64,000 nt of DNA, from positions 62,001 through 126,000 of the forward strand of contig CAZAWR010000017.1 of NCBI GenBank assembly GCA_964488865.1. The letters are read 5' to 3'. Origin of the DNA: MWCO01 sp964488865 (GTDB lineage: Bacteria > Myxococcota_A > Polyangia > Polyangiales > Polyangiaceae). Position 1 is the stretch's first letter. The number at the start of each line of letters is the position of its first letter. A program made the translations under genes and the position numbers. Below are positions 8,822-17,495 of the stretch, piece after piece. Below the pieces are notes generated by a model. That model did no database searches. It was not told where the DNA came from and saw only the letters and a program-made list of their open reading frames with translations.

Positions 8822-9712
8822 CTACTCCAGGTTCTTCGACGCGCGAACCCGGCAGGTGAGATCCCACGCATCGGCCCATTGCTTCGCTGCATTCTCGGCG
8901 GAAGAGAAGCGGTCGTCGGGGTTGCGCGAGAGACCCACCGCGAAGAACTGCTCCAGCAAGCGAGGCCATCGCAAACCGGTTGCCTGCTCGAGGGAGGGCG
9001 GCGGTCGCTCGAGCTTCAGGCTCGCCACCATGCGCGCGCTCATGCCCTCGAAGGGCAAGCGCCCGGTCAACGAACGGAACGCCACGGAAGCCACTCCGTA
9101 CACATCGGCTCGCTCGTCCACCCGCGCCGCACCCCGCACCTGTTCGGGCGCCATGTATGCGAAGGAGCCAACCGTGCCGTCATACGCCGTGATGGAAGGC
9201 TCTTCGCTGGCGCGCACGTCCTGAATCACCTTGGACACGCCGAAGTCGAGGATGACCGCCCGCTCGCGGTCGTCACCGGGCTGCAGGAAAATGTTGCCCG
9301 GCTTCAGATCCCGGTGCAGCACGTTCGCGAGGTGCGCATCCTGGATCCCTTGCAACACGTCGAGCATCAAGGGCGCCAGCTCGTCGAAGGATAGGAACAG
9401 CTCCCGTCGCAGACGGTCCGCGAGCGACTCCCCCTGCAGCAGCTCGAACACGAGAAAGAGCGCCCCATCCGACGTGAACCCCTGGTCCAGCAGGGCGCAA
9501 ACGAACGGGCTGCGGATCCTGGACACGGCCTCGGCCTCGCGCTCGAACCTTCGTTGGATGTCCTTGCGGCGTGCGGCTCGCTCCAGCAGCACCTTGATCG
9601 CGACAGGTCCGTCCGAGCCTTCCCCGGCCCACACCTCACCCATGCCGCCACGCCCGAGCAACTCCGTGACCCGGTAGCGCGCGTCGAGCTGTTCTCCTGG
9701 CGAAAGCAACAC
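8822..9712 (-). CDS. Soluble eukaryote-type Ser/Thr protein kinase
   Basis: A 296-residue protein consisting of little more than the kinase fold. From the GTG start it has the Gly loop LGRGGMGEVW (about 19-28), the ATP-binding Lys in VAIKV (40), the catalytic loop HRDLKPGN (133-140), DFG (156-158), and the activation-segment end GSFAYMAPEQ. The GTG at 9712 starts it close to the fold, though an ATG at 9778 is possible. There is no membrane helix or sensor domain after the kinase, unlike the kinase at 61395. Its position 39 bp before guaB suggests co-transcription; control of nucleotide synthesis by phosphorylation is a tempting inference without direct evidence. Confidence 0.9.
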   Translation of the reverse strand: MLLSPGEQLDARYRVTELLGRGGMGEVWAGEGSDGPVAIKVLLERAARRKDIQRRFEREAEAVSRIRSPFVCALLDQGFTSDGALFLVFELLQGESLADRLRRELFLSFDELAPLMLDVLQGIQDAHLANVLHRDLKPGNIFLQPGDDRERAVILDFGVSKVIQDVRASEEPSITAYDGTVGSFAYMAPEQVRGAARVDERADVYGVASVAFRSLTGRLPFEGMSARMVASLKLERPPPSLEQATGLRWPRLLEQFFAVGLSRNPDDRFSSAENAAKQWADAWDLTCRVRASKNLE

Positions 9713-9853
9713 GTCGTGGCGACGATGACACAAGAACGCCCGAAAGGGCCAGACTTGGATGCTCACCGACCGTCCCATGGGCGGTCCGCCCGACCGGTCG
9801 GCCGCGTGCCTGACGCGCTGGGAAGCGGCGTGCGCGGTCGGCCTCGACCCGAG

Positions 9854-9869
9854 TGGATACCAACTTGCC
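9854..9869 (+). promoter_or_regulatory. Weak candidate sigma-54 promoter for the ybjN-like/pspA pair
   Basis: TGGATACCAACTTGCC keeps the diagnostic GG and GC dinucleotides with correct spacing but matches the -24 box poorly (TGGATA for TGGCAC). It lies 26 bp before the ATG at 9895. Sigma-54 control is established for pspA operons in enterobacteria, which gives the weak match some interest. Confidence 0.3.
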
Positions 9870-9894
9870 AGCAGGTGTACTAAGCTTCGCGTCG

Positions 9895-10290
9895 ATGGCC
9901 AGGACAGAACGAGACGTCGAGGCGTACCTCCACGCCTTGGGCAAGTCGTGGGACAGGCTCGAGGACGGGACCTACGTCATCCACACCGGCAACGAAACAC
10001 CCATTGCGCTGCGCATCGCGGGGACCTTGCTCGTCGCAAGGGTCCTCATCGGCGATGCGCCCAGCGGCAAGCCCGCGATGGAAGCGCGACTGTTTCGACG
10101 GCTGCTCGAGCTCAATGCCTCCGAGCTCATGTACGCCTCCTATGGTCTGGAGAACGGACACATGGTGCTGTCCGCCGCTCTCGAGCTGGAGAACCTCGAC
10201 ATGAACGAGATCGAAGCCGTGCTCGGTGACATCGATCTCGCGCTCGCCCGCCACGTGAGCGAACTCTGGGACCTCTGCAAGGAAGCCTGA
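9895..10290 (+). CDS. YbjN/CesT-like small protein upstream of pspA
   Basis: A 131-residue soluble acidic protein with alternating strands and helices (EDGTYVIHTG, IALRIAGTLLVARVLIGD, LFRRLLELNASELMYASYGLENGHMVLSAALEL). This pattern resembles the YbjN/type III chaperone-like fold family, in which a sheet-helix unit binds partner proteins. The start ATG at 9895 (MARTERDVEAY) is the first with a sensible N-terminus. It lies 38 bp upstream of pspA on the same strand, so the two are probably one operon and the protein may act with PspA. The family call rests on pattern, not on catalytic residues. Confidence 0.65.
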   Translation: MARTERDVEAYLHALGKSWDRLEDGTYVIHTGNETPIALRIAGTLLVARVLIGDAPSGKPAMEARLFRRLLELNASELMYASYGLENGHMVLSAALELENLDMNEIEAVLGDIDLALARHVSELWDLCKEA

Positions 10291-10328
10291 TCAACGGGCG
10301 ATTCATCGAACCACGAGGGAACCGAAGC

Positions 10329-11171
10329 ATGGGAATCTTCGCCCGCCTGGCACAGCTCATCAAGTCCAACCTCAACGATCTGATCAGCCGATCCGAAGAC
10401 CCCGAGAAGCTGCTCAACCAGATCGTCATCGACATGAACAACCAGCTGGGCGAGGCCACCAAGCAGGTTGCCGTCGCCATCGCTGACGAAAAACGCCTCG
10501 CCAAGCACGTTGAACAAGAGACCGCCAACGCCGCGGAGTGGCGCCGACGCGCCGAGATGGCCATCCGCGCGGGCAACGACGAGCTCGCCCGCGAAGCCCT
10601 CACCCGCCGCAAGGAGCACGAGCAGCTCCGGCAGGGCTTCGAGCAGCAGTGGCAGAAGCAGAAGGCAGCCGTCGATCAGCTGAAGAAGGCGCTGCGGATG
10701 CTCAACTCCAAGATCGAGGAGGCCAAGCGCAAGAAGAACCTTCTCATCGCGCAGAAGCAACGCGCCGAGGCCCAGAAGGCCATCCACCAGGCCATGGGTG
10801 GCGTCCGCGACAACAGCGCCTTCGAGACCTTCGACCGCATGGCCGACAAGATCAATCGCATGGAAGCCGAGGCCGAAGCCTCCGCCGAGCTCGCCGAGGA
10901 GTACTCCGGCGACGTGCTCAAGTCGAAGTTCGACGAGCTCGAGCAGACCGCAGGAGCCGACATGGACCTGGTCGAGCTCAAGCGAGAGATGGGGCTCGAG
11001 CCGGCCGCGCCGGAGCCAGCCCAAGTGCGCGTCCAACCCCCCCCTGTGCAGCCGGTGCAGGCCCCCGCCGCCCCCCGGTCCACCGAGGAACGCGAGCAGG
11101 ACGAGCTCGCCGCCGCCCTCGCCGAGCTAGAGGCCGAAGAGCAGCAAGCCCAACGCATGCATCGACGGTAG
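10329..11171 (+). CDS. pspA: Phage shock protein A / IM30 family
   Basis: A 280-residue protein that is coiled-coil for most of its length, as in PspA, Vipp1 and other ESCRT-III relatives that polymerise on stressed inner membranes. The N-terminal amphipathic helix MGIFARLAQLIKSNLNDLIS, the EDPEKLLNQIVIDM block and the long helical hairpin (about residues 30-160) are typical. After about residue 225 comes a Pro-rich linker (VRVQPPPVQPVQAP) and a short charged C-terminal helix, longer than in the E. coli protein. No pspF, pspB or pspC lies next to it; its partner appears to be the YbjN-like gene. Confidence 0.93.
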   Translation: MGIFARLAQLIKSNLNDLISRSEDPEKLLNQIVIDMNNQLGEATKQVAVAIADEKRLAKHVEQETANAAEWRRRAEMAIRAGNDELAREALTRRKEHEQLRQGFEQQWQKQKAAVDQLKKALRMLNSKIEEAKRKKNLLIAQKQRAEAQKAIHQAMGGVRDNSAFETFDRMADKINRMEAEAEASAELAEEYSGDVLKSKFDELEQTAGADMDLVELKREMGLEPAAPEPAQVRVQPPPVQPVQAPAAPRSTEEREQDELAAALAELEAEEQQAQRMHRR

Positions 11172-11262
11172 CACCCCCCTTCACCCTGCCCCTCGCACAC
11201 TTCCCTCCCAAACGCAGCAGAAGCCCGTTCCGGACCGAGCCCTCCCGATCTACAGTCCCCGC

Positions 11263-13164
11263 ATGTCGCTCCCGCGATTCCTGGCCGCAAGCTTCGCGTC
11301 CCTCGCGATCGTCTCGTCCCCCTTCGCTCACGCCGACGTCCCCCTGTTCCTCGCCAAACCTGGTGAGATCAAGCTGGACGGCGTCCTGCGAGACTGGGGC
11401 GGAACCCCCTTCTTCCGCCTCGACTCCAGGACCCAGGGCAACTCCCAGGTCAACGTCCGCGCCGCCCTCGCCTACGATAGCTCCCATCTCTACGTCGCCG
11501 CCAACGTCGTCGACCCGACCTTCGTTCGCACCAGCCGGTTCGACGACAAGGAAGACCACGCCGAGCTGGTGCTCTCCTTTCCCAACGAGGACGGTCGGTA
11601 CAGCCGCGTCTTCGAGGTGAAGCTCTTTGCCGGCAAGCCGGGCGAGACCGAAGGACAGGTCAAAGCCGTTGGTTTGGGCGCCGTGCAGGGAGCCGAGATC
11701 GTCGAAGCGCCCTCCCAGGGGGGCTACACCTTCGAGGCCAAGATCCCTTGGTCCCTCTTCCCTCCCGCGGCCCACACCCGCGTCAAAATCCGCGGCGCCG
11801 TGCGGTACCTCGACGGCGACGGACGCGCGATCTCCGGGATCGTCGCCTCTGCCCCCTCGGTGCGCGCCGCCGAGATGCCCTTGCTCGCGATCGCTCCCGA
11901 GCAAGCCCTCGCGCGCGGTCTCGTCAGCGAGAAGAGACTCGGCAGCCCCTCCGCGGACGTGATCGCCAACGTCGCCGGCGACGCGATGAAGGAGCGCGTG
12001 GTGCTCTACGACAGCTACCTCGTGGTGTACGGGCCAGGGTTTCGAAAGGGCACCGAGTACTTCTGGGCTGACCTGGGCGCCGACCCGAAGGCAGGCCAGC
12101 TTCCTCTGTTCGAAGTCCGCGACGTGACCGGCAACGGCAAGGCCGAGATCGTCGTGCGCAAGCGCGTCTCGCGCGGCGGCGGGTGGCGCGAAATGCTTCA
12201 GGTCCTGTCCTTTCGCGGTGACACGCCCGAGCCGATCTTCGAGCACGAGACCGGCCTCGGGTCATCGCTCGGTACGATCGAGAACAAGGTGACCCTCGTC
12301 CCCTCGGGCAAGGGCCACACCATCGAGGTCTCCCTCGGCACCGACAGCGGCTACGACGCCTCCAGCTACAACGAGCCCGCAGAGACCGAGCGCGAGCCGC
12401 TCTTGCTGCCCTGGGGCACCGTGCAGTCCCGGACCTTCGCGTGGGATGGGACCCGCTTCGTCAAACGATCGGAGCAAGCGAAGGCGGCGGGTCCGACCCC
12501 TTCTCGACCTCCAAGCCCCCCCGCGCCCCGCCCCCCCTCGGCCGACGAGCTGCTCGAACAGGTCTATGCCCTGTACAAAAAGGATCACAAAATCCCCGCA
12601 CAGGCGTCCCCCACCTTCGACTTCGTCACGAACGTCGCAAGCTCCCAGGATCTGGAGCGCGTCATCTGTCACGGACGGGACCTCGTCGTCTTCGGAAAAG
12701 GTTTTCGCGAAGGCCGAGGCTACGTCTCCTTGAGCATGCCCCAGTTCGCATCAGGCGGTGACATTCACCACGTCTCGGCCCATGACCTGACCGGTGACGG
12801 GCTTGCGGATATCATCGTCCGCGGTTCCCAGAAGACGAAAGCCCCGGAGGAGCTGGGGGAGGGCGACCTGGTTCGTGAAGTGCTCTTCGTGTACCGGGTG
12901 GATGAGTCGACCATCACGCGCGTGTTCGGTGCGGAGACGGCCGTGGTTCTTGGCAGCCACCGTGTTCACAGCTTGCTGGCCTTCGTGCCCGGGGCGAACG
13001 GGCTCGACATCGAGATTCGCCCGGGAAGGGCGACGGGTTGGACGCGATCCACGTGGCCCTACAAGCAGGATACCGAAGCCGTGAGCGGTCTGGAGCCCAT
13101 TGTCCTGCCGTGGACCGAGCAGCCCGTCCGGTTTCGATACGCCGACCAAGCGTACGGTCGGTAG
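11263..13164 (+). CDS. Secreted protein with CBM9/DOMON-like N-domain and two related C-terminal repeats
   Basis: A 633-residue exported protein with a signal peptide ending near FAHA. Residues about 30-200 look like a carbohydrate-binding family 9 (DOMON-like) beta-sandwich: IKLDGVLRDWGG, ALAYDSSHLYVAANVVD, and KIPWSLFPP near its end. Two further regions, about 235-385 and 430-625, are internal repeats of one another. Each has a VVYGPGFRKG or VVFGKGFREG block followed by VRDVTGNGKAEIVVRKR or AHDLTGDGLADIIVRGS, the Asp/Gly loop being like FG-GAP calcium loops. A Pro-rich linker near residue 410 separates them. No catalytic motif is seen; a role in binding polysaccharide is an inference from the first domain. 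Confidence 0.65.
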   Translation: MSLPRFLAASFASLAIVSSPFAHADVPLFLAKPGEIKLDGVLRDWGGTPFFRLDSRTQGNSQVNVRAALAYDSSHLYVAANVVDPTFVRTSRFDDKEDHAELVLSFPNEDGRYSRVFEVKLFAGKPGETEGQVKAVGLGAVQGAEIVEAPSQGGYTFEAKIPWSLFPPAAHTRVKIRGAVRYLDGDGRAISGIVASAPSVRAAEMPLLAIAPEQALARGLVSEKRLGSPSADVIANVAGDAMKERVVLYDSYLVVYGPGFRKGTEYFWADLGADPKAGQLPLFEVRDVTGNGKAEIVVRKRVSRGGGWREMLQVLSFRGDTPEPIFEHETGLGSSLGTIENKVTLVPSGKGHTIEVSLGTDSGYDASSYNEPAETEREPLLLPWGTVQSRTFAWDGTRFVKRSEQAKAAGPTPSRPPSPPAPRPPSADELLEQVYALYKKDHKIPAQASPTFDFVTNVASSQDLERVICHGRDLVVFGKGFREGRGYVSLSMPQFASGGDIHHVSAHDLTGDGLADIIVRGSQKTKAPEELGEGDLVREVLFVYRVDESTITRVFGAETAVVLGSHRVHSLLAFVPGANGLDIEIRPGRATGWTRSTWPYKQDTEAVSGLEPIVLPWTEQPVRFRYADQAYGR

Positions 13165-13247
13165 CCATCCGGGCGCTGCGGGTCCCTTGGCTCGCGATAT
13201 GTTCCTCGCCAACCCCGGGCAAACGTGCCATGCCTTCGGGAGCATCC

Positions 13248-14069
13248 ATGGCCTCCCGCCCCGCGCTGCGTCAAGTCGGGTACCACGAAGACGTCCTCGA
13301 CTCGGTCGAGGTGCCTGCGGCAGTCGTGTGTGCGCGGTGTGGAAAGCCGGACTGCCCGGGATGCGAATCCCTGGACGAGACGACCTTGCCGTCAGGGATC
13401 ATCTCGATCGTCCCGTGGGAACGTCCTGGACAGTCCACCTGGGTCAAGCTTTGGCTGACGGCGCGCGCCACGACGCGCTCAGCCCCGCAGTTCTTCCAGA
13501 GCCTGCCTCCCGGTGACCACGCACCTGCATTCTTGTTCGCGATCGTGGCAGAACTGTGTGCGGTGGTCTCCTGGGCTTTGCTGCTGGGGGTTCTCCTCGT
13601 TCTTCCTGCGCCCGATGTGGCGCTGCGATGGCTCGCTGACCCGCACGGGCAGATGATCCTGATGCGCGTCTTCCTCGTGGGAACCGTCGGGTTCACCGCC
13701 GTGCTCGTGGTCGGGCACGCTGTCTACGGTGCAGCCCTCGATGCGGGTGCACGCCGCGCCGGCGCGCGATCTCACGCCTCCCAGGCGCTGCGCTACGGGC
13801 TCTACGCGGCGGGATGGGACCTGCTGACGTCGCCCCTCGGGTTCATGGTGGCCCTCGTGGGGGAAGGTCCTCGCGCCGCAGCCAGCCTCGTGACCGTGTC
13901 CGTGGGACTGCCCGGACGCGCGGCCACGGCGTTCTTGCGAGGCGTCTATCGCCTGGAAGACCCAGGGTTGACCCGCGCCCGCAACCACGGAACCGCCGTG
14001 GCGGTGGGACTGAGCGTGGTGGGCGCCGTGGCGGTGCTCGTTATGCTGGTTGCCGCGGCGGTGCTTTGA
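13248..14069 (+). CDS. Membrane protein with N-terminal zinc-ribbon-like motif (Yip1-like)
   Basis: A 273-residue inner-membrane protein. The ATG at 13248 is chosen because GGGAG precedes it by six bases; another ATG at 13230 is possible. The cytosolic N-terminus holds CARCGKPDCPGC, a CxxC-x4-CxxC pattern suited to zinc. The rest has about five hydrophobic segments, including FLFAIVAELCAVVSWALLLG, MRVFLVGTVGFTAVLVVG and VAVGLSVVGAVAVLVMLVA. The layout recalls Yip1-domain proteins with a zinc ribbon that are common in Myxococcota, but no function is known. Confidence 0.6.
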   Translation: MASRPALRQVGYHEDVLDSVEVPAAVVCARCGKPDCPGCESLDETTLPSGIISIVPWERPGQSTWVKLWLTARATTRSAPQFFQSLPPGDHAPAFLFAIVAELCAVVSWALLLGVLLVLPAPDVALRWLADPHGQMILMRVFLVGTVGFTAVLVVGHAVYGAALDAGARRAGARSHASQALRYGLYAAGWDLLTSPLGFMVALVGEGPRAAASLVTVSVGLPGRAATAFLRGVYRLEDPGLTRARNHGTAVAVGLSVVGAVAVLVMLVAAAVL

Positions 14070-14074
14070 CGGGG

Positions 14075-15199
14075 CTAGAACATCGCGCCCAGGTGAATTG
14101 AGATCGTGTACTGCGTGGGGACGTCCTCCAGGTCGGAGTCGTCGTTCGCCGACGCAGGGCTCGCGAGGTCCGTGAGGTACTGCAGCCCTGCCGAGAGCAT
14201 CTCGAAGCGATAGTTCGCGCCCACGATGATGCGCTGTCGTTGCAGTCGCACTTGCTCGAAGACGATGGTGTTGTTGAAGTCGAGCGGCGTGCCTCCGTCG
14301 CAGACGGGTTGTCCGTCGTACGGCTTGTCGCCGGACGGCGTGGGGACAGGTGTCCCGGGCGTACCGGGGATGTTCGAGCCCTGGTAGCCGCACATGCCGA
14401 CGGGGTCGGTGTTGGGCGTGGTGTCAATGAGTCCGGAGTCGCCGAAGACCCAGAGGTACTGATAGCCGACGTAGGGCGTGATGATGGAGCTATCCGCGAT
14501 CGGCAGAGGCTTGGATGCCTGCACGTCCAAGCCAACCGTGGTGAGTTGCAGCTGAGGCGTGCCTGTGACTGTGCGTATGCCCGCGCCGACGGCGAGGTCG
14601 GGCATGACGCCGAGGGCGCCCTGGCGAAAGCCTTCGAGGAGGGCCATACGGATGTCGGACCCGATGATGGTGAAGCTCGTATGGGACATGGTCCCGATGA
14701 CGCCGGTGACCTCGAGTCCGAAGGGGAAGCCCTTGCGGGCCTTGAGATAGTAGACTTGAGCGAGCTTGTCGGGGCTGTTGTTCCGGATGCTGCGCTGGTT
14801 GCTGCTCGGATCGATCGATCCCCGCGTGCCGTCTTGCAGGTAGTCCGAGCCATCGTCGAGGGAGGTGAACGATCCCTCGAGGGCGAGCTCGAACCCACCG
14901 TAGCCGGTGGTTCTTGCGTTGTGCAGGGCGGTGGGAGCGAGGGCCGCGCCATACTGGTTGACGAGGCGCTTGAAGGCGACGTTGTCAGGTCGGCATCGGC
15001 CATCGCTGCCGGCGCCCCCGTCGGGGTTCCAGACCCCGAAGTCGCTGACCCCTCCGGTGGCGTTGGGCAGCATGTGGCAGCCAGGGTTGAGGACAAGCCT
15101 CTCCAAAGCCGGATCCATCGGCTCGGCGTTGGCTTCCGACTGACTGGCGATCAGGGCAGCGGCGATGGACGCCGACGCGAGCAGGCATCGTGCACGCAT
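14075..15199 (-). CDS. Outer-membrane beta-barrel protein
   Basis: A 374-residue protein with a clear signal peptide (MRARCLLASASIAAALIASQSEANA) and CGGAGA spaced before the ATG. The mature sequence is rich in alternating polar and hydrophobic strands with Gly and aromatic residues and ends in a Phe after ISIHLGAMF, the classic terminal residue recognised by BamA. Loops contain Cys pairs and Pro/Thr-rich stretches (GTPGTPVPTPSGDKP). It is probably a porin-like or structural barrel; no substrate can be read. It is convergent with the membrane-protein gene before it, only 5 bp away. Confidence 0.75.
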   Translation of the reverse strand: MRARCLLASASIAAALIASQSEANAEPMDPALERLVLNPGCHMLPNATGGVSDFGVWNPDGGAGSDGRCRPDNVAFKRLVNQYGAALAPTALHNARTTGYGGFELALEGSFTSLDDGSDYLQDGTRGSIDPSSNQRSIRNNSPDKLAQVYYLKARKGFPFGLEVTGVIGTMSHTSFTIIGSDIRMALLEGFRQGALGVMPDLAVGAGIRTVTGTPQLQLTTVGLDVQASKPLPIADSSIITPYVGYQYLWVFGDSGLIDTTPNTDPVGMCGYQGSNIPGTPGTPVPTPSGDKPYDGQPVCDGGTPLDFNNTIVFEQVRLQRQRIIVGANYRFEMLSAGLQYLTDLASPASANDDSDLEDVPTQYTISIHLGAMF

Positions 15200-15356
15200 T
15201 CGATTCTCCGGTGCGCGAGGCTACTTTCCGCGAGCCAAGCGCGTCAAGTCCAGGTTGCATCTTCGGGCGCCCGACGTGCTTTCCTGCGATCCAGGGTGGC
15301 GTCAGGGCGGGCGCCTGTCCTAGATAGGGCCACTTTTCGAACCCAGGAGTCCCTGC

Positions 15357-15875
15357 GTGAGATCGTCCGATGCGCTCAGATTGCGCGCCCACCCCCTCGA
15401 CCCGCCCTTGCACATGGTGCTGGTCGAACCCGAAATCCCCCAGAACACGGGGAACATCGCAAGGCTCTGCGCCGCGACCCAGAGCCCCCTGCACCTGGTC
15501 GGCTCTCTCGGCTTCCAGGTCGATGAGCGGGCCGTGCGCCGCGCCGGTCTCGACTACTGGCACCTCGTCGAGATCCACCGTCATCTCGACATCGCGCACT
15601 TTCGCCACGCCTTCCCGACGGCTCGCTGCATCCTCTTGAGCGCCCGGGCCGAGCGAAGCTACCTGCAGGCCGAGTTCCGCCCAGGAGATGCCCTGGTCTT
15701 CGGTCGCGAGAGCGTGGGACTTCCAGACGACTGGCTCGCGGACCATCCCGACGATGTCTATGGCATCCCGACCCTTGGCGCCGTGCGGTCCCTGAACCTC
15801 GCCAACGCGGCGGGAATCGTGCTCTACGAAGCGCTTCGACAAGTGGGCGCCCTTGCCGACGTGCGCCTCGGTTGA
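15357..15875 (+). CDS. trmL: tRNA (cytidine/uridine-34-2'-O)-methyltransferase, TrmL family
   Basis: A 172-residue SPOUT-fold enzyme that methylates the ribose of the wobble base in tRNA(Leu) anticodons using S-adenosylmethionine. All family blocks are visible: LVEPEIPQNTGNIARLCAA near the N-terminus, GLDYWHLV, the knot sequence LVFGRESVGLPDDWL, and IPTLGAVRSLNLANAAGIVLYEALRQ. The start is a GTG with AGGAG eight bases upstream, adding about 19 residues before the conserved core; a later ATG at 15414 is the alternative. Confidence 0.93.
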   Translation: MRSSDALRLRAHPLDPPLHMVLVEPEIPQNTGNIARLCAATQSPLHLVGSLGFQVDERAVRRAGLDYWHLVEIHRHLDIAHFRHAFPTARCILLSARAERSYLQAEFRPGDALVFGRESVGLPDDWLADHPDDVYGIPTLGAVRSLNLANAAGIVLYEALRQVGALADVRLG

Positions 15876-15891
15876 ACCGAAGTGGACGGAG

Positions 15892-15927
15892 GCTAGCGAA
15901 GCTAGTGAAGCTAGTGAAGCTAGCGAA
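15892..15927. repeat. Tandem 9-bp repeat (four units)
   Basis: Four consecutive units of GCTAGYGAA occupy 15892-15927, directly after trmL, followed by a degenerate fifth unit. The unit length keeps a reading frame but no accepted gene covers it. It is likely a slippage-prone minisatellite. Confidence 0.85.
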
Positions 15928-16058
15928 GCTGGCCGGAGTCCGCGAAGGACGAAGAGCACCACGGAACCCCCGTTCCGGCGCGCATTGAACCCGACGGCGT
16001 TCCGGGTGCACCCACCGGTCGACCCAGGTCCAAGACGTGGTAAGTTGTGGGCCGTTCG

Positions 16059-16601
16059 ATGCGCTGGCAAGACACCTCCCAACGATGGTCCCTGGTCTTC
16101 GCGGGTGCGAGATCTCTCGCGTGCGTCCTGTCGGTCGGGCTGGCGCTGGGCTGCTCCCAGACGCACTTCGACGGCAGGACCTACCGTGTTGGCGACATGG
16201 CGTTCGTTGTGGGCGACGCGCCTCCGGGCTGGCGAGCGATCGAGGTGTCCGATGCGCTCCTCGCCTTCCGGGACGACGCTGCCCATGCGACGGTGGCAGT
16301 CCACGGTCGCTGCGGCAAGGATGGGGACGATGTCCCGCTCGAGTCCCTGACGCAGCACCTGTTCATTCACTTCACCGAGAGAGAGATCGTGGATCAGCGG
16401 CGTTTGCCGATGGACGGGCGTGAGGCCATGCGATCGGAGATGGTCGCCAAGCTCGACGGGGTTTCTCGTGGCTTCGTCGTCTACGTTCTCAAGAAGGATG
16501 GCTGCGTGTACGACTTCTTGTACATCGGTGAGCCGACGGCGATGAAGTCGAGCGCGGAGTCATTCGATCGATACGTGGCAACCTTTCGCACCACGCAGTG
16601 A
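16059..16601 (+). CDS. Predicted lipoprotein preceding the MlaE permease
   Basis: A 180-residue protein with a long N-terminal region and lipobox LALGC (near residue 32), followed by a compact domain (TYRVGDMAFVVGDAPPGWRAIEVSD, ATVAVHGRCGKDGDDVPLESLTQHLF) with two further cysteines. The start is uncertain: an ATG at 16059 is used, but a GTG at 16047 also leads into the same signal. The next gene begins 3 bp after the stop, so the two are surely co-transcribed. A part in lipid transport with the permease is inferred from that spacing only. Confidence 0.65.
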   Translation: MRWQDTSQRWSLVFAGARSLACVLSVGLALGCSQTHFDGRTYRVGDMAFVVGDAPPGWRAIEVSDALLAFRDDAAHATVAVHGRCGKDGDDVPLESLTQHLFIHFTEREIVDQRRLPMDGREAMRSEMVAKLDGVSRGFVVYVLKKDGCVYDFLYIGEPTAMKSSAESFDRYVATFRTTQ

Positions 16602-16604
16602 GTC

Positions 16605-17495
16605 ATGACCGAGGGCAAGCAACCACAGCAGCTGAGCGCGACCGAGAGTTACGACGGACGGCCGTCGCTCGGTCCTGCCTCCGTGGCTTTGCTGCAGAAG
16701 AGTGCGGCGCCGCCTCCGACGCTGACGAAGGTGGCGACCGACCGGCTGCTATCCTTCATGGATCACTTGGGGGCCTTCAGTCTCATGTCCCTGCGCACGG
16801 CACGTGCGTTCTTCACGCCCCCGTTCGACCTTCGGGCCATCATCTACCAGATCGAGTCGGTCGGCGTGAAGTCCGTGAGCATCGCGTCGGTGACGTCGGT
16901 GTTCATCGGCATGGTGATGGCGGTGCAGTTCGCGATCAGCCTGCAGAAGTTTGGGGCGATGGAGTACACGGGGCGGGTGGTCGGGCTCTCTTTCTCTCGC
17001 GAGCTGGCGCCGACGTTGACGGCGGTGATTGTGGGGGGGCGCGTGGGAGCGGGGATGGCGGCGGAGGTGGGCTCGATGGCGGTGACTGAGCAGATCGACG
17101 CGATCCGGGCGCTTGGGGCGGACCCGATCAAGAAGCTGGTCTTGCCGCGGGTGGTGGCGCTGATCATCGGGATGCCGGTGCTGGCGTTGCTGGCCCTGGT
17201 GTTCGGGTTCACGGGAGCGATGGCGGTGGTCAGCGCCCAGTTCAACATTCCGGCGGGCTTCTTTTTGCGATCCGCGATCGACTCGGTGGGCATGAACGAC
17301 TTCCTGTCCGGGATCTGCAAGTGCCCTTTCTTCGGTGCCATCATCGCGCTCGTCGGGTGCTACTTCGGCCTGACCACGAAGGGCGGTACGGAGGGAGTGG
17401 GCAAGGCCACGACGCGCACGGTGGTCGTGGTCTCCATCGCGATCCTCATTGCTGACTTCTTCCTGACCAAGCTCTACTTCTTGGCGTTCGGATGA
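16605..17495 (+). CDS. mlaE: MlaE-type ABC transporter permease
   Basis: A 296-residue inner-membrane permease of the MlaE family, which in other bacteria moves phospholipids between membranes with an ATPase (MlaF) and an MCE protein (MlaD). The diagnostic cytoplasmic-loop region is intact: SRELAPTLTAVIVGGRVGAG followed by EVGSMAVTEQIDAIRALGADP. Five or six hydrophobic segments flank it. The first 50 residues are polar and longer than in E. coli MlaE. No mlaF or mlaD lies beside it: it is flanked by two small lipoprotein genes, the second overlapping its stop by 4 bp. Confidence 0.92.
   Translation: MTEGKQPQQLSATESYDGRPSLGPASVALLQKSAAPPPTLTKVATDRLLSFMDHLGAFSLMSLRTARAFFTPPFDLRAIIYQIESVGVKSVSIASVTSVFIGMVMAVQFAISLQKFGAMEYTGRVVGLSFSRELAPTLTAVIVGGRVGAGMAAEVGSMAVTEQIDAIRALGADPIKKLVLPRVVALIIGMPVLALLALVFGFTGAMAVVSAQFNIPAGFFLRSAIDSVGMNDFLSGICKCPFFGAIIALVGCYFGLTTKGGTEGVGKATTRTVVVVSIAILIADFFLTKLYFLAFG

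Noticed and set aside
6329..9394. A 1021-codon open frame on the plus strand
   Set aside because: It is antisense to the exporter, guaB and kinase genes, whose protein families are certain. Long antisense frames are expected in DNA with such high third-position GC, and its composition is Arg/His/Gly-rich without domains.
15892..15927. A CRISPR array
   Set aside because: The units are 9 bp and contiguous with no spacers. No CRISPR repeats or cas genes occur in the window.
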